Under the pieces are notes generated by a model, which was not told the DNA's origin, searched no databases, and worked only from the letters and a program-made list of their open reading frames with translations. Source: Symbiodinium natans (Eukaryota; Sar; Dinophyceae; Suessiales; Symbiodiniaceae). From it: a DNA stretch of 64,000 nt. The stretch is taken from the NCBI GenBank assembly GCA_905221605.1, contig CAJNDS010002352.1:287501-351500 (forward strand), written 5' to 3'. This document shows positions 24,076 through 34,772 of the stretch, piece after piece (position 1 is the first letter of the stretch; each line of letters starts with the position of its first letter). Both the position numbers and the translations under genes were made by a program.

Positions 24076-24497
24076 GTCTGGGCCTCCGTGTTTTTCTTGC
24101 TTGCTTAGAGAGGTTTGGCTGCCGGCCCTAATCGGAGGGTTTACGTGGTTTTTCTAGGGGTTTACATGGGCTCGCTTTTGAAGCGAAGCTTTGACGGTTT
24201 CATTCTCCAAGCGTTGTGCCCACACTGAAATTCCAATGTCAAGGGTATTCTGTTTTGATTGGGAGGGGTGCGCAGGGGCTCCGGTCTTGAGTGCTCTTAA
24301 AGTTGTTTTAAAACAAGTCTCGGGTTGTTTTAAAAACAAATCTCGGGTTGCTTTAAAACAACCCTTTGTTTTAAAACAACCCGAGCGGCCTCGGCGTGTC
24401 TTCGGAGTGCTTTCCGTGTGGTTTTGCCGTGCTTTTTGGGGCTCTCTTGGAGTGCACTTTGAGGGCGATTCTGGGCTCGACTTTCGGCTCCCTTGGC

Positions 24498-24543
24498 CGG
24501 TTTAGGGTTTAGGGTTTAGGGTTTAGGGTTTAGGGTTTAGGGT
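24498..24543 (+). repeat. TTTAGGG array
   Basis: Six to seven perfect heptamers after a stretch (24305-24385) with repeated TTTTAAAACAA words. Confidence 0.9.
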
Positions 24544-24759
24544 AGTTCTACTAGTACTACAAACTGCTAGGTCGCTGCTAATAAGATGCGTAGTTGGCTA
24601 CCTATTTTTTTGGCTGTTGTCAAGGGAAGACGGCGGAACGTTTCCTGAATAAGAACAACTACGCGAAGACTTCATGTTGTGGGTTGTGGTTGCGCCTGCA
24701 TCCGATCTCCGGCAAGCAGTCTTCCCCCCCGGTGTTATAAATTCTTCGCCCGAAGCCCT

Positions 24760-24954
24760 TCATGACCTGAGCCCATACTCAGAAACTCTGAAACCTGCGT
24801 GCGCATCTTCGGCTTCACCCTTGTCTGGAGTGCACTGAGGATGGTTATGAAATTCCTCCTGGGCCACGACCCGCTCGAGGACTGCTTCCGCGTCGGCGGC
24901 ATTCGGATTTTGTGATCTTGAGGGCTGGGCCGATGCATGGACTCGTGAGAACAT
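24760..24954 (-). CDS. Possible minus-strand exon
   Basis: A 64-codon minus-strand frame contains AADAEAVLERVVAQEEFHN, which has the look of helical coding sequence, and lies divergently upstream of the 25008 gene. No domain and no clear splice sites are seen. It would be one of very few minus-strand coding segments in the window, which lowers confidence. Confidence 0.25.
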   Translation of the reverse strand: MFSRVHASAQPSRSQNPNAADAEAVLERVVAQEEFHNHPQCTPDKGEAEDAHAGFRVSEYGLRS

Positions 24955-25007
24955 GCCCCCCCAATAAAAGAGTAGGATGCGCTGCAGATCGCTGCAGCAC
25001 GCTTTAA

Positions 25008-25732
25008 GTGCTCAATGGCTTAAACCAGTATACTATGACACAGGAGCGGACGCTTGCCAAGGACCTCGACGGCAAGACAATCACCATCATGCTGCTTGTC
25101 ATAGCATTTACAAGCTTTGCGATAACCCGTTCTTTGCTCTATCACGAATGTCAACTCAAAAATGACATGACCTTGTTTCCCGAAGCATGGAGGCTGCGTG
25201 AGGAGCCCCTGTCCCGGGTCATAAGCGCGGCGCCGGTGGCACGGGACTGGCTTGTGGCGCAGCTCCGGGAGAGCTTAGCTGTGATGCCCAGCTGTCGAAG
25301 CTTGTCTCGCGCGCTAGCAGTTGATGCGGCGGAGATCCGACTCTTTCGAGCAGCACGGCCAACGTTCGTGAGGATCAGCGCATTGGCTGCCAAAGCCCTG
25401 CACGCGAACCTGTCCGTGGAAGTGACACAGTTGAAAGCCGCTCAGAAAATCAAGATGCTGGCAGAGGAGGTGCTGCGGCTGGGCAGGGCCGACCTTTCTG
25501 CGCTGCGTGCACGCGAGCCGGAGTTTGCCAAAGGGGACGACCCAGAGGTGCCAATGTTGAAACTTACGTGTTGGTGTAGCATGTTGAATGGTCATTCCCA
25601 TGCTCGTACTGGCAGGCGCTGGACAAGGTCTTGGAGGAAGCCCAAATGGTGTTGCAGCTGTCTCGGCCATGCGGGATAGCAGCCTTCCACATAGAGCGCC
25701 TGGGTCTTCCACTGTCAGTTTGGGAATTTTAG
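25008..25732 (+). CDS. Two-exon hypothetical protein (helical)
   Basis: Exon 1 runs to 25547 (ending ...EFAKGDDPE), a 68-bp intron spans 25548-25615 (GTGCCAATG...GGCAG), and exon 2 is 25616-25732 (ALDKVLEEAQMVLQLSRPCG...SVWEF, TAG stop). The join is phase 0. Without splicing the frame runs into a Cys/Trp-rich tail, which supports the intron. The nominal start at 25008 gives a possible membrane segment (TIMLLVIAFTSFAIT), but this part could be intron; the confident protein begins near 25185 (AWRLREEPLSRVIS) and is mostly alpha-helical and Ala/Leu/Arg-rich. It is not recognised. The short intron has no telomere-like repeats, unlike its neighbours. Confidence 0.6.
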
Positions 25733-25982
25733 ACCTCGTTGAAGCTTTCGTTGTGGGTTCTGCTGCTCAGGTGTTTGATTCGAAGCTTCAAGAAGTACCA
25801 CCAGGCGTGCCAATGGAGCGAGTACATTCTGCAGTATTAAAGGGTGAGACTCCATCGCTCTGAGGCTTTGCCAAACAGGACTTGCAATCCGCTCAAACCG
25901 AAGATTGTACTTGTGCTGTGCATCTACCGATATGGCCATGGCCAAGGTGAGCGTAGACCTAGACTACTTCAGGGCCACCAGG

Positions 25983-26190
25983 ACTATATATATATATATG
26001 TGTATATACATAATATATATATATATGTGTGTGTGTGTAGATATATTATATTACTTTTGAAATTATGAGTTGTCTTCATTTTCCTATATGTGTACATATC
26101 TATATATATATATATATGTATGTATATGTATATGTATATGTATATGTACATGCATATGTATATGTATATGTATATATATATATATATGTA
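25983..26190 (+). repeat. TA/TATG microsatellites
   Basis: Several blocks of (TA)n, TATGTA and GTGTGTGTG separated by about 60 bp of AT-rich sequence. Poly-Tyr/Ile frames here are artefacts. Confidence 0.9.
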
Positions 26191-26410
26191 TGAGGCAGGA
26201 ACCTTTATGTATGATTTGACCTCCTCCTTTTGTTTTAATTCAGAGAGCATCACTAACTGTATTTGATGCTATGAGTTCTAGCACCAATATATTTCGTTCT
26301 ACCATTGGCTCGCTTTTCCTTGGTCGTCGCAAGAGTCTTTCGGAGTCTTTGGTAGTTGAGGCTTGCTGATAATAGCGTGCCTCTAGAATTCGTCGCTTGC
26401 AGAAAGCAAG

Positions 26411-26616
26411 GCAACTTGCGCGAGTCCTGGCCAAATCCACAGCAGGCGCTGCTACAAAGCAGGACTGCGTGGGTGGAGGTTTGCTTCATCTGCAACACGT
26501 AAAGGCTTTACAGCCTTTGCTGGAAAATCACTAAAGATACAATGCCTATGCTGCAGACTCGTAGAAATGAGCGGCCTGGAAGCTCCCAATATGCGGCTGC
26601 AGACGCGTAGAAATCT
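26411..26616 (+). repeat. 206-bp direct duplication, copy 1
   Basis: It begins GCAACTTGCGCGAGTCCTGG and ends GCGTAGAAATCT. It is nearly identical (about seven substitutions, equal length) to 26662-26867. Confidence 0.9.
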
Positions 26617-26661
26617 AGGGTTGTTAGGGCTTAGGGTTTAGGGTTTACGTTTTAGGGTTTA

Positions 26662-26867
26662 GCAACTTGCGCGAGTCCTGGCCAAATCCACAGCAGGCGC
26701 TGCTGCAAAGCAGGACTGCGTGAATGGAGGTTTGCTTCATCTGCAACACGTAAGGGCTTTACAGCCTTTGCTGGAAAATCACTAAAGATACAATGCCTAT
26801 GCTGCAGACTCGTAGAAATGAGTGGCCTGGAGGCTCCCAATATGCGGCTGCAGATGCGTAGAAATCT
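26662..26867 (+). repeat. 206-bp direct duplication, copy 2
   Basis: Same unit as 26411-26616. The 45-bp spacer between the copies is degenerate TTTAGGG, and a TTTAGGG array (26872-27020) follows copy 2, so the duplicated unit is effectively unique sequence plus a telomere-like tail. Confidence 0.9.
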
Positions 26868-26871
26868 GAGT

Positions 26872-27020
26872 GTTTAGGGTTTAGGGTTTAGGGTTTAGGT
26901 TTTAGGTTTTAGGGTTTAGGGATTAGGGTTTAGGTTTTAGGGTTTAGGGATTAGGGTTTAGGTTTTAGGGTTTAGGGTTTAGGGCTTAGGGCTTAGGGTT
27001 TAGGGTTTAGGGCTTAGGGT
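26872..27020 (+). repeat. TTTAGGG array with TTAGGTTTTAGGG higher order
   Basis: The heptamers are organised in a longer period (GGGTTTAGGGATTAGGGTTTAGGTTTTA, repeated about three times), evidence of secondary local amplification. Confidence 0.85.
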
Positions 27021-27342
27021 TTCACAAACTTCGGGAAGGTCTGGAACGCCGCGCGTTTGAGATGCTCAGGTCATCGACAAAAACATGCTACTGGCCCATG
27101 GGGTGTGCTCCCAAGGCCATGCTTCGCCCCACTAAACCCTCAACCCTAACCCCTAAACCCGAAACCCGAAACCCTGAACCCAAACCCTAAACCCTAACCC
27201 CTAAACCCACCCCAAGCCCTAAACCCTGAACCCAAACCCTAAACCCTGAACCCCAAACCTGTAACCCTAGACCCTTGACCCTTAAGCCCTAAGTACGAAG
27301 GACCTTTATGTACTATTTGGCGTGTGGCTTGGCTTCTTCAGG

Positions 27343-28770
27343 CAGAACTTAGGAATTTAAGGAATTTAAAGAATTTAAGGAGGCCGGGCCTTAATTTAAT
27401 TTTTTTTAAATCCTTAAATTCCTAAATTAGGGCTAATTTAGGAAGTTAAGGAATTTAAAGAATTTAAAGAGGGCTAAATGCGTTAAATTCCTTAAATTCC
27501 TAAATTAGCCCTAATTTAGGAATTTAAGGAATTTAAAGGATTTAAAGAGGCCGAAATTCTTTAAATTCCTTAAATTCCTAAATTAATTTAAATTGGTTCT
27601 GGGCCGTAATTTAAAATTTTATAAATTCCTTAAATTCCTTAAATTCCTTAAATTCCTAAATTAGGGCTAATTTAGGAATTTCAGGAATTTAAAGAATTTA
27701 AAGAGGCCTAAATTCTTTAAATTTCTTAAATTCCTGAATTAGCCCTAATTTAGGAATTTAAGGAATTTAAAGAATTTAAAGAGGCCGAAATTCTTTAAAT
27801 TCCTTAAATTCCTAAATTAAATTAAATTGGTTCTGGGCCGTAAATTAAAATTTTATAAATTCCTTAAATTCCTTAAATTCCTTAAATTCCGAAATTAGGG
27901 CTAATTTAGGAATTTAAGGAATTTAAAGAATTTAAAGAGGCCTAAATTCTTTAAATTCCTTAAATCCCTAAATTAGCCCTGATTTAGGAATTTAAGGAAT
28001 TTAAGGAATTTAAGGAATTTAAGGAATTTAAGGAATTTAAGGAATTTAAGGAATTTAAGGAATTTAAAAAATTTTAAATTAGGGCCCAGAACCAATTTAA
28101 TTTAATTTAGGAATTTAAGGAATTTAAAGAATTTAAAGAGGCCTAAATTCTTTAAATTCCTTAAATTCCTAAATTAACCCTAATTTAGGAATTTAAGGAA
28201 TTTAAAGAATTTAAAGAGGCCGAAATTCTCTAAATTCCTTAAATTCCTAAATTAAATTAAATTGGTTCTGGGCCGTAATTTAAAATTTTATAAATTCCTT
28301 AAATTCCTAAATTAGGGCTAATTTAGGAATTTAAGGAATTTAAAGAATTTAAAGAGGCCTAAATTCTTTAAATTCCTTAAATTCCTAAATTAGCCCTAAT
28401 TTAGGAATTTAAGGAATTTAAATAAACTTAAAAAATTTTAAATTAGGGCCCAGAACCAATTTAATTTAGTTTAGGAATTTCAGGAATTTAAAGAATTTAA
28501 AGAGGCCTAATGTCTTTAAATTCCTTAAATTCCTAAAATAGCCCTAATTCAGGAATTTCAGGAATTTTAGGAATTAAAGGAATTTATAAAATTTAAAATT
28601 AGGGCCCAGAACCAATTTAATTTAATTTAGGAATTTAAGGAATTTAAAGAATTTACAGAGGCCTAAATTCTTTAAATTCCTTAAATTCCTAAATTAGCCG
28701 TAATTTAGCAATTTAGGGATTTTATGAAATTTAAAAAACAACGCCGAAATTCGCTAAATTCCAGAGGAAT
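27343..28770. repeat. AT-rich fold-back tandem array
   Basis: About 1.4 kb is built almost entirely from AATTTAAGG/AATTTAAAG blocks and their reverse complements (CCTTAAATT), alternating every 30-60 bases around TAGCCCTAATTTAGG or GAGGCCTAAATTC centres. Punctuating words GGTTCTGGGCC (27595, 27829, 28264) appear inverted as GGGCCCAGAACC (28081, 28444, 28602). The whole region can fold into many nested hairpins. No open frame of note. Confidence 0.95.
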
Positions 28771-28812
28771 TTAAAGACATTTTTGAATTTTAGAATTTTT
28801 TAAAGAATTTAT

Positions 28813-29000
28813 TCACCATCATCCCCCATCATCCCCCATCATCTTCATCATCCCCCTTCATCCCCCATCATTTTCATCATGCCCCCTCATCCCCCATCAT
28901 CTTCATCATCCCCCATCATCTTCATCATCCCCCATCATCCCCCGTCATCCCCCATCATCCCCCATCATCCCCCATCATCTTCATCATCCCCCATCATCCC
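28813..29000 (+). repeat. CATCATCCCC minisatellite
   Basis: Tandem CCCCCATCATC and CATCTTCATCATC units. It abuts a perfect 20-bp palindrome at 29001-29020 (ACATTTCCGG/CCGGAAATGT); ACATTTCCGGCC recurs at about 29055. Confidence 0.9.
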
Positions 29001-29090
29001 ACATTTCCGGCCGGAAATGTGTCATGCTTATGTCTGTAAGACGGAAAAGATGACACATTTCCGGCCTGACCAAATTAATCACAATTGAAA

Positions 29091-30660
29091 GGTTTTCTGT
29101 AAACACTGGCGCGCCCTTAACTTTGAAGCGAAAGTTTTTGAAACCCTAGCAAAGGTTATTGGTAAACCCTAGCGTGCCCAAAACCTCAAAAACGAAAGAT
29201 CCATTCAAATACTAAAAGCCGTAAAATCCCGAAAGGCGTAGAGTCCTTAAACTCCAGCAAAACTTCAGCAGAGAAGAAGGCAAGGTGTTTTCAAGATAAA
29301 AAGGGGTCCCAGGGTCTCAGGGTTTAGGGCGTAGGCGCTTAGGCGCTTAGGCGCTTAGGCGCTTAGGAGCTTAGGAGCTTAGGGTTTAGGGTTTAGGCGC
29401 TTAGGCGCTCAGGAGCTTAAGAGCTTAGGAGTTGATGGTTTAGGGTTTAAGGGATTAGGGGGTAGGCGCTTAAGCGCCTAGGCGCTTAGGAGCTTAGGAG
29501 CCTAGGTTTTAGGGTTTAAGGTCTATAAGGGTTTAGGGGGTAGGCGCTTAGGCGCTCAGGAGCTTAAGAGCTTAGGAGCCGGGACCCAGGGACCTTCTTT
29601 TAAATTTTATCATTTCCTTAAAACCCTTAAAAATCTTGAAAGCCCGGGCCTTCTAGATTTTGAGGGTTTTAAGGTTTTTTCAAAGTTAAAAAGGCGGGGA
29701 GGCCCAGCGCCTGCCCCTTAATCCTTAAACCCTAAACCCTAAGCTCCTAAGCTCCTAGGCTCCTTAGCGCCCAAGCGCCTACCCCCTAAACCCTTAAACC
29801 CTAAACCCTAAGCTCCTAAGCTCCTGAGTGCCTACCCCCTAGATCCAGAAACCCTGAGCTCCAAAGCTCAGCGCCTACCCCCTAAACCCTTAAACCCTAA
29901 ACCCTAAGCTCCTGAGGTCCTAAGCGCCTAAGCGCCTACCCCTAAATCCTTAAACCCTCCTAAGCTCCTAAGCTCCTCAGCGCCTAAGCGCCTACGCCTC
30001 AGCGCCTGCCCCCCACACCCTGAGACCCCGGGACCCCTTTCAAATTTTAAAGTATTTTTCTTCGAACATCCCCACCTTAGGGATTTGGATGGGCACTCCA
30101 GAAAGTCCCTAAACTGGGCACTCCAGGAAGACTCTACTCCACTCCAGACTCTCTGGGCATTGCAGGGAGTCTCTGGGGTTGGGCACTCCAGGGAGACTCT
30201 GGGGAAAACTGTGCACTCTAAAAGACTTGGGGACTCCAGGAAGACTCTGAAAAAACTCTGGGGCTGGGGATTTCGGGAAACTCTGGGCACTCCAGGGAGA
30301 CCCTGGGGTTGGGCACTCCAGGAGTCTCTGGCTGGGCAATTCGGGAAGTCTTGAATTTCTGTAATTGGGCAGTCCAGGGAGTCTCTAGGAGTAGACCGGG
30401 CGAGGAGAAGAGTTCCGGGCGAGGAGAAGAGTTCCGGGCGAGGAGAAGAGTTGAAGTTAAAATCTAACAACCCCACACCGAAGGTGGGGGAAAACCCTTG
30501 CCTTCTTCTCCGCTGAAATGTTCTAGGCTTTAAGGATTTTGAGAGATTTGAATATTTAAACGGAGCTTTCGTTTTTGAGGTTGAGGGCACGCTAGGGCTG
30601 GCAAAAGTCCTTTGCTAGGGTTTACAAAAAACCCTTTCGCTTAAACGTGTTTACAAAATG
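29091..30660. repeat. 1.5-kb imperfect inverted repeat (fold-back element)
   Basis: The left arm, about 29091-29600, reads TGTAAACAC, AAACCCTAGCAAAGG, CCTCAAAAACGAAAG, GAGAAGAAGGCAAGG, GGGTCTCAGGG and then repeated GGCGCTTAG. The right arm, about 29700-30660, has the same elements in reverse complement and reverse order: CTAAGCGCC repeats, CCCTGAGACCCC, CCTTGCCTTCTTCTC, CTTTCGTTTTTGAGG, CCTTTGCTAGGGTTT, GTGTTTACA. A minisatellite (30076-30350) interrupts the right arm. The 220-codon minus-strand open frame here (29928-30590) runs through these repeats and is judged non-coding. Confidence 0.75.
30076..30350 (+). repeat. GGGCACTCCAGGGAGACTCTG minisatellite
   Basis: About nine degenerate copies of a 28-34-bp unit (for example GGGCACTCCAGGAAGACTCT). 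It is followed at 30391-30450 by three 19-bp copies of GGGCGAGGAGAAGAGTTCC. Confidence 0.85.
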
Positions 30661-30900
30661 CTTTCGCTTTTGAGGATGGGGGCACACCAAGGTTTACAAA
30701 GATCCTTTCGTTTTTGAAGTTGAGGACACACTAGGGTTTACACAACAACTGACCTTCTGACGTCGCAGGCGTACCAGGTTGATAAACAAACCTTTCGTTT
30801 TTTGATGTCGAGGACATATCGAGGTTCAAACCAAGCCTTTCGTTTAAAAATTGTGGCGCTTTAAGGTTTTGCAAGACAACAGCTTTCGCTAACGTTGTTG
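30560..30900 (+). repeat. Degenerate CTTTCGTTTTTGAGG tandem units
   Basis: Four to five copies of a roughly 60-70-bp unit (CTTTCGxTTTTGAxG, GGGCACAC, TAGGGTTTACA) are progressively more diverged. The first copy also forms the distal part of the inverted repeat. Confidence 0.65.
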
Positions 30901-31189
30901 CAGTCTTACGTTTTCAACTCTTTAAGATATTTACCAGGCAACCTGAAGAGCATTTTTGTAAATAAACAGTATGATTGAGGTCTTAGGTCTCCACTCTAAA
31001 TTTTGATATTTTGCACTAACCAGAACTAAAACTGTTTGCATCGTTCAGTTACCGTGATGTTTGCCCAACGTTGATATCTTGAGCCTCCTAAATTTTTGAA
31101 AAAACTCAAGACCTCAAGTCGACTCTTCAAAATCTTTAAATCATGAGCCCTCTAACAGAACACCCTTTGAATAGCTCAGTGTGGTTCTT

Positions 31190-31243
31190 TTATTCATCGC
31201 ATCTCTCCCTCTTTCTTTCTCTTTCGCTCTCGCTTTCTCTCTT

Positions 31244-31276
<33 letters not shown>

Positions 31277-31288
31277 CCTTTGTCTCTG

Positions 31289-31336
<48 letters not shown>

Positions 31337-31345
31337 CCTCCTTCC
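31190..31345 (+). repeat. (CT)n microsatellite
   Basis: Long pyrimidine tract (CT)n with CTTT interruptions, marking the start of a 5-kb region with strong pyrimidine/purine strand asymmetry. Confidence 0.95.
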
Positions 31346-32459
31346 TTCCTTCCTTCATCCCTTTCTCTTCTTCTCTTCCTTCTGCTTGTTCTTTCCTCTT
31401 TCCCGCCCCTCCCGTTTTCTACTTGCCATTCAACAGGGAATGAAAGAAGAAAGTCAAGGATAAGAAAGAGAAGGTACTGACAACAGAGGAGCTGGAATTC
31501 TCCTTCAAGAAGGAAATAGAACCACAGAAAGTCAAGGGTGAGAAAGAAGTGTGAAGGTACAGACAAGAGAGGGGGAAGAGGAGGAGTTCTGCTTGATCCT
31601 TCTCACTACCCTCTATCTACCTACATCTCTCTGTCAATTTTTTCTCTTGTTGGAAACGGGGGACAGATTCTTACTGTCCTCTTTTCCCCTCTCGCAGTCT
31701 TCTCTCAAACCCCTGGGAGGCCCTTTCAGGGAGCCCCTCAGGGAAGCCCCCTTGCGAAAACTGCAGGCTCCTGGTGGATATTGAAAGAAGCAGATTCACA
31801 GAAGAAGGGAAGGCTCGAGAACGACAGATACGGAGCAAGGGATAGAGAAACGGAAAAAGGAGAGAGAAGCAACTATCCTCTCCAAGCTGTTTTCAGAGTG
31901 ACCCCAAAGACCGGGGTGGGCGTGAGCTCGCCCCTTGCCACTCGAAAGCCTCCCCTTCTTGAAACAAGCAAAAGGCAGGAACCCCTTCTTTCAAAGAATC
32001 CGTGTCAGAAGAAAAAAGGATACTGCGATAGCCCCTCATTCGTATTTTAATTCCTCCCAGATGCTTTCGGCTCTTTTCCTTGATAGATGAGTGGGTCCGT
32101 CCTCTTCTTTTGGGGCGGGAGAGTATATTTTCTTAGAATGAGCCCTTCCGTGCATTCTTAAATCAGAGGTAGCCCGGCCTATGTTGAATACAGATAAGGG
32201 CGTTGTCCTGAAAGGCTCTCCTGTTCTAAGGAACACCATGAATGATAGAAGCCTTCATTTGAAAAGGAATCAAAGAGCCCCTCCAGCATTTCAATAGACG
32301 ACAGGATTTCGCTGTTCTCAGGAATGCTATTGTCTTTAACAAGCTCTCTTTCTCCTTCCTTTCGTTCTCCCTCTTCGTGCGCCCGCTTTCTGCGCTCTCC
32401 CTTTCTTGCGTCCCTTCTGCGGGCCCTTTCTTCCTCTGTTCCTTTTGTCATTGCGTAGG

Positions 32460-33190
32460 GGGCATAATTAGACGAAGGGCAATGTTAAGCAAGGAGAATG
32501 AAGAGAATGATATGATGGAAAGAGGACTTCTCCTGCTCCTTGTAACTACCTTCCACATCTCTACATGTCTACATGATCTTTTCCCTTATTTTTCTTCTTA
32601 GCAACACGGGGAAAGGGTCCTCCTCTCACGCCTCTCTTTCACTCTTGGAGGCCCCTGGATGACACTCTCTGAAGGCCGCCTGAAACTCTTGGGGGATCAG
32701 AGGGATGAACAGAAAGCACCAGGGGGCACCGGAGTGAGAGAGATGGAGACAGATAGAGAAGCAAAGAGAAGGAGACAGTAATCAGGGAGAAGAGGAAGAA
32801 GGAAGACAGTGGAAGAGCGACAGATAGGGAAACAGGGTGAAGGAAACAGAAACAATGAAGAAGAGGAAGGAGGAAGCGACGGTGAAAAGAGGGCCGCTTG
32901 GAGAACAAAAAGGAGACAGAGAAGATCAAGAAGAAAAGAGAACAGGTAGGGCAGGACACTTGTCTTTGTTATCCACTGTTCCTTTTCCTCATCCCTTACA
33001 CTTTTTTCCCGAGCATCGCTCACTCCTTTCTTCCACCGTCTTCATCCTTCATTCCCCCTCTCTATCTCCTATCCTTTCTCTAGCTCTCCTTCCTTTCTTT
33101 TCCCATGTTCGTTCTCATCCTTTCTCCGCTCTCCCTTTTTCTCGCGTCCATGCCATGAGCCTTTCCTCCTCTGTTCCGTTTATCATAAAG
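32460..33190 (+). repeat. 0.75-kb tandem unit A
   Basis: It begins with a linker (GCAATGTTAAGCAAGGAGAA, CTTCTCCTGCTCCTTGTAAC), passes TTTTTCTTCTTAGCAA and GGAAAGGGTCCTCCTCTCAC, and ends GAGCCTTTCCTCCTCTGTTC. The order is the same in units B, C and D. Earlier degenerate relatives may start near 31550. Open frames in both directions are low-complexity Ser/Leu/Phe or Arg/Glu-rich and are judged non-coding. Confidence 0.8.
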
Positions 33191-33980
33191 TAGTCATAAA
33201 GTAGGAGGATAGAACATGGGCAAGGTTCAGCAAGGAGAATGAAGGGAATGATAAGATGGAAGGAGGACTTGTCCTGCTCCTTCTAACTACCTTCCACACC
33301 TCTCTACATGTCTCTGAGTCTTTGTTCTTTTCTCTTGTTTTTCTTCTTAGCAATGTTTGGAAAGGGTCCTCCTCTCACACCTCTCCTTCACTCTTGGAGA
33401 CCCCTTGGGGACGTTCCCTGAAAGCTGCCTGACAACTTTGGGGAAGGCTCAGAGGGTTTGGAGTGTGTGGAAAAAGGCAGTGCAGGGCCATGTCCAGATC
33501 AGTGCCTCGTAAAACAGAAAGGATGAGCAATGAACGGAAAACGCCGGGGGGCGCCGGAGAGAGAGCGAGATGGAGACAGATAGAGATCAGGGAGAAGAGG
33601 AAGAAGGAAGACAGCGGAAGAGGGACAGCGTGGCAACGGGGTGAAGGAAACAGAAACAATGAAGCAGGAGAAGCAGGAAGCGATGGTGGAAACAGGACCA
33701 CTTGGAGAACAAAAAGGAGACAGAGAAGATCAAGAAGAAAAGAGAACAGGTAGGGCAGGACACTTGTTTTTGTTATCCACTGTTCATTTTCCTTTCCCCT
33801 TACGCTTATTTCCCGAGCATCGCTCACTCCTTTCTTCCACGGTCTTCGTCCTTCATTTCTCCTCTCTATCTTTCTATCCTCTCTCTAGCTCTCCTTCCTT
33901 ACTCTTCCCATGTTCGTTCTCCTCCTTTCTCCGCTCTCCCTTTTATCGCCTCCATTCCATGAGCCTTTCCTCCTCTGTTC
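33191..33980 (+). repeat. 0.75-kb tandem unit B
   Basis: Positions 33342-33980 are identical to 34773-35411 apart from at least one substitution near 33415, a shift of exactly 1431 bases. The unit ends CTCCTCTGTTCC, where the reverse-transcriptase fragment abuts. Confidence 0.9.
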
Positions 33981-34772
33981 CTCACGAAGTCCTCCTGGTT
34001 GAGAAAGAAGCTGCCGTTTCGATACCAGATTTGGACACCCAAGAACTTCAGGAATCCATCACCACAGCCTGGACCACAGAACTCAGGTTCAGAAGTTTTC
34101 CACTCCTTCCTGATCTGTTCCAAGGCTTCTCGGAGCACTGTCATAGTCCCGGCCATCAAAAAATCATCCACGTAAAGACCCATTGTCCCTACCAACTTGC
34201 TTGCACCTTCCAGCTTCTCTTGTGCCATAATAAGGAACAGACTTGGATCTGCATTGGACCTCTGAAAGCTCATTGCTTGTCCATCCTTTGACACCCAAGA
34301 CATGCCTTGAAGACGCTGATCTCGCCACTCCACCCATGCTGCAGGACTTTCGGCCAAACCGTACAAGGCCTTCCTCACAATCCACCGCTCCTCCTTTGTG
34401 CAAAGACCCAATTTCACCGCCGCCCTTGGGGGCTGCACCACCACCAGACGCCCTTCTCTTTGCGCCCTATTCATCGGCGCCGTCAGAAAAGCTTTGGAAA
34501 TGTCCAAACCAGCGATGATCCACACCATATATGCTGCGTGCCTCACTTGACACCTAAATGTAGTTGAATCTAAACCAGGAGCGTACAGCGAGTGACGACT
34601 AAGGGACCTCGGCCCTTCGTATTCTGTAGCTGCTGTTGACGAAATAAAATTGCCACATGCACAAATACGGGCACGTCGCCTCCCTGTCCCTTGTTTCCGG
34701 GTAAACACCACCAGACTGGGCACGTACTCAATCACCGGTGCATTAGGCTCTTCCGCCAATTTGTCCAGCTTT
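33981..34772 (-). mobile_element. Ty1/Copia reverse-transcriptase fragment
   Basis: On the minus strand about 264 codons stay open and match the RVT_2 (Copia) family. From the N-terminal side: LVVFTRKQG and an ACGNF motif, GLDISKAFLTAPM (the LDVKTAFL box), WIVRKALYGLAESPAAW (the KALYGL box), DPSLFL, the catalytic GLYVDDFL and FLGVQI. It lacks the integrase, RNase H and any LTR, so it is a truncated piece, but it has no stop or frameshift and keeps the YVDD residues. Both ends coincide with the borders of tandem units B and C: it replaces the linker normally found between units. This is a fragment of a plant/protist retroelement type, not a virus. Confidence 0.9.

Noticed and set aside
28813-29000. 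CRISPR-like array
   Set aside because: Contiguous minisatellite units without unique spacers; a eukaryotic context as well.
29928-30590. 220-codon minus-strand open frame
   Set aside because: It crosses a minisatellite and inverted-repeat arm, has strong shadow frames and repetitive SPRPELFSS/ECPTPE-like composition, and shows no domain or splice context.
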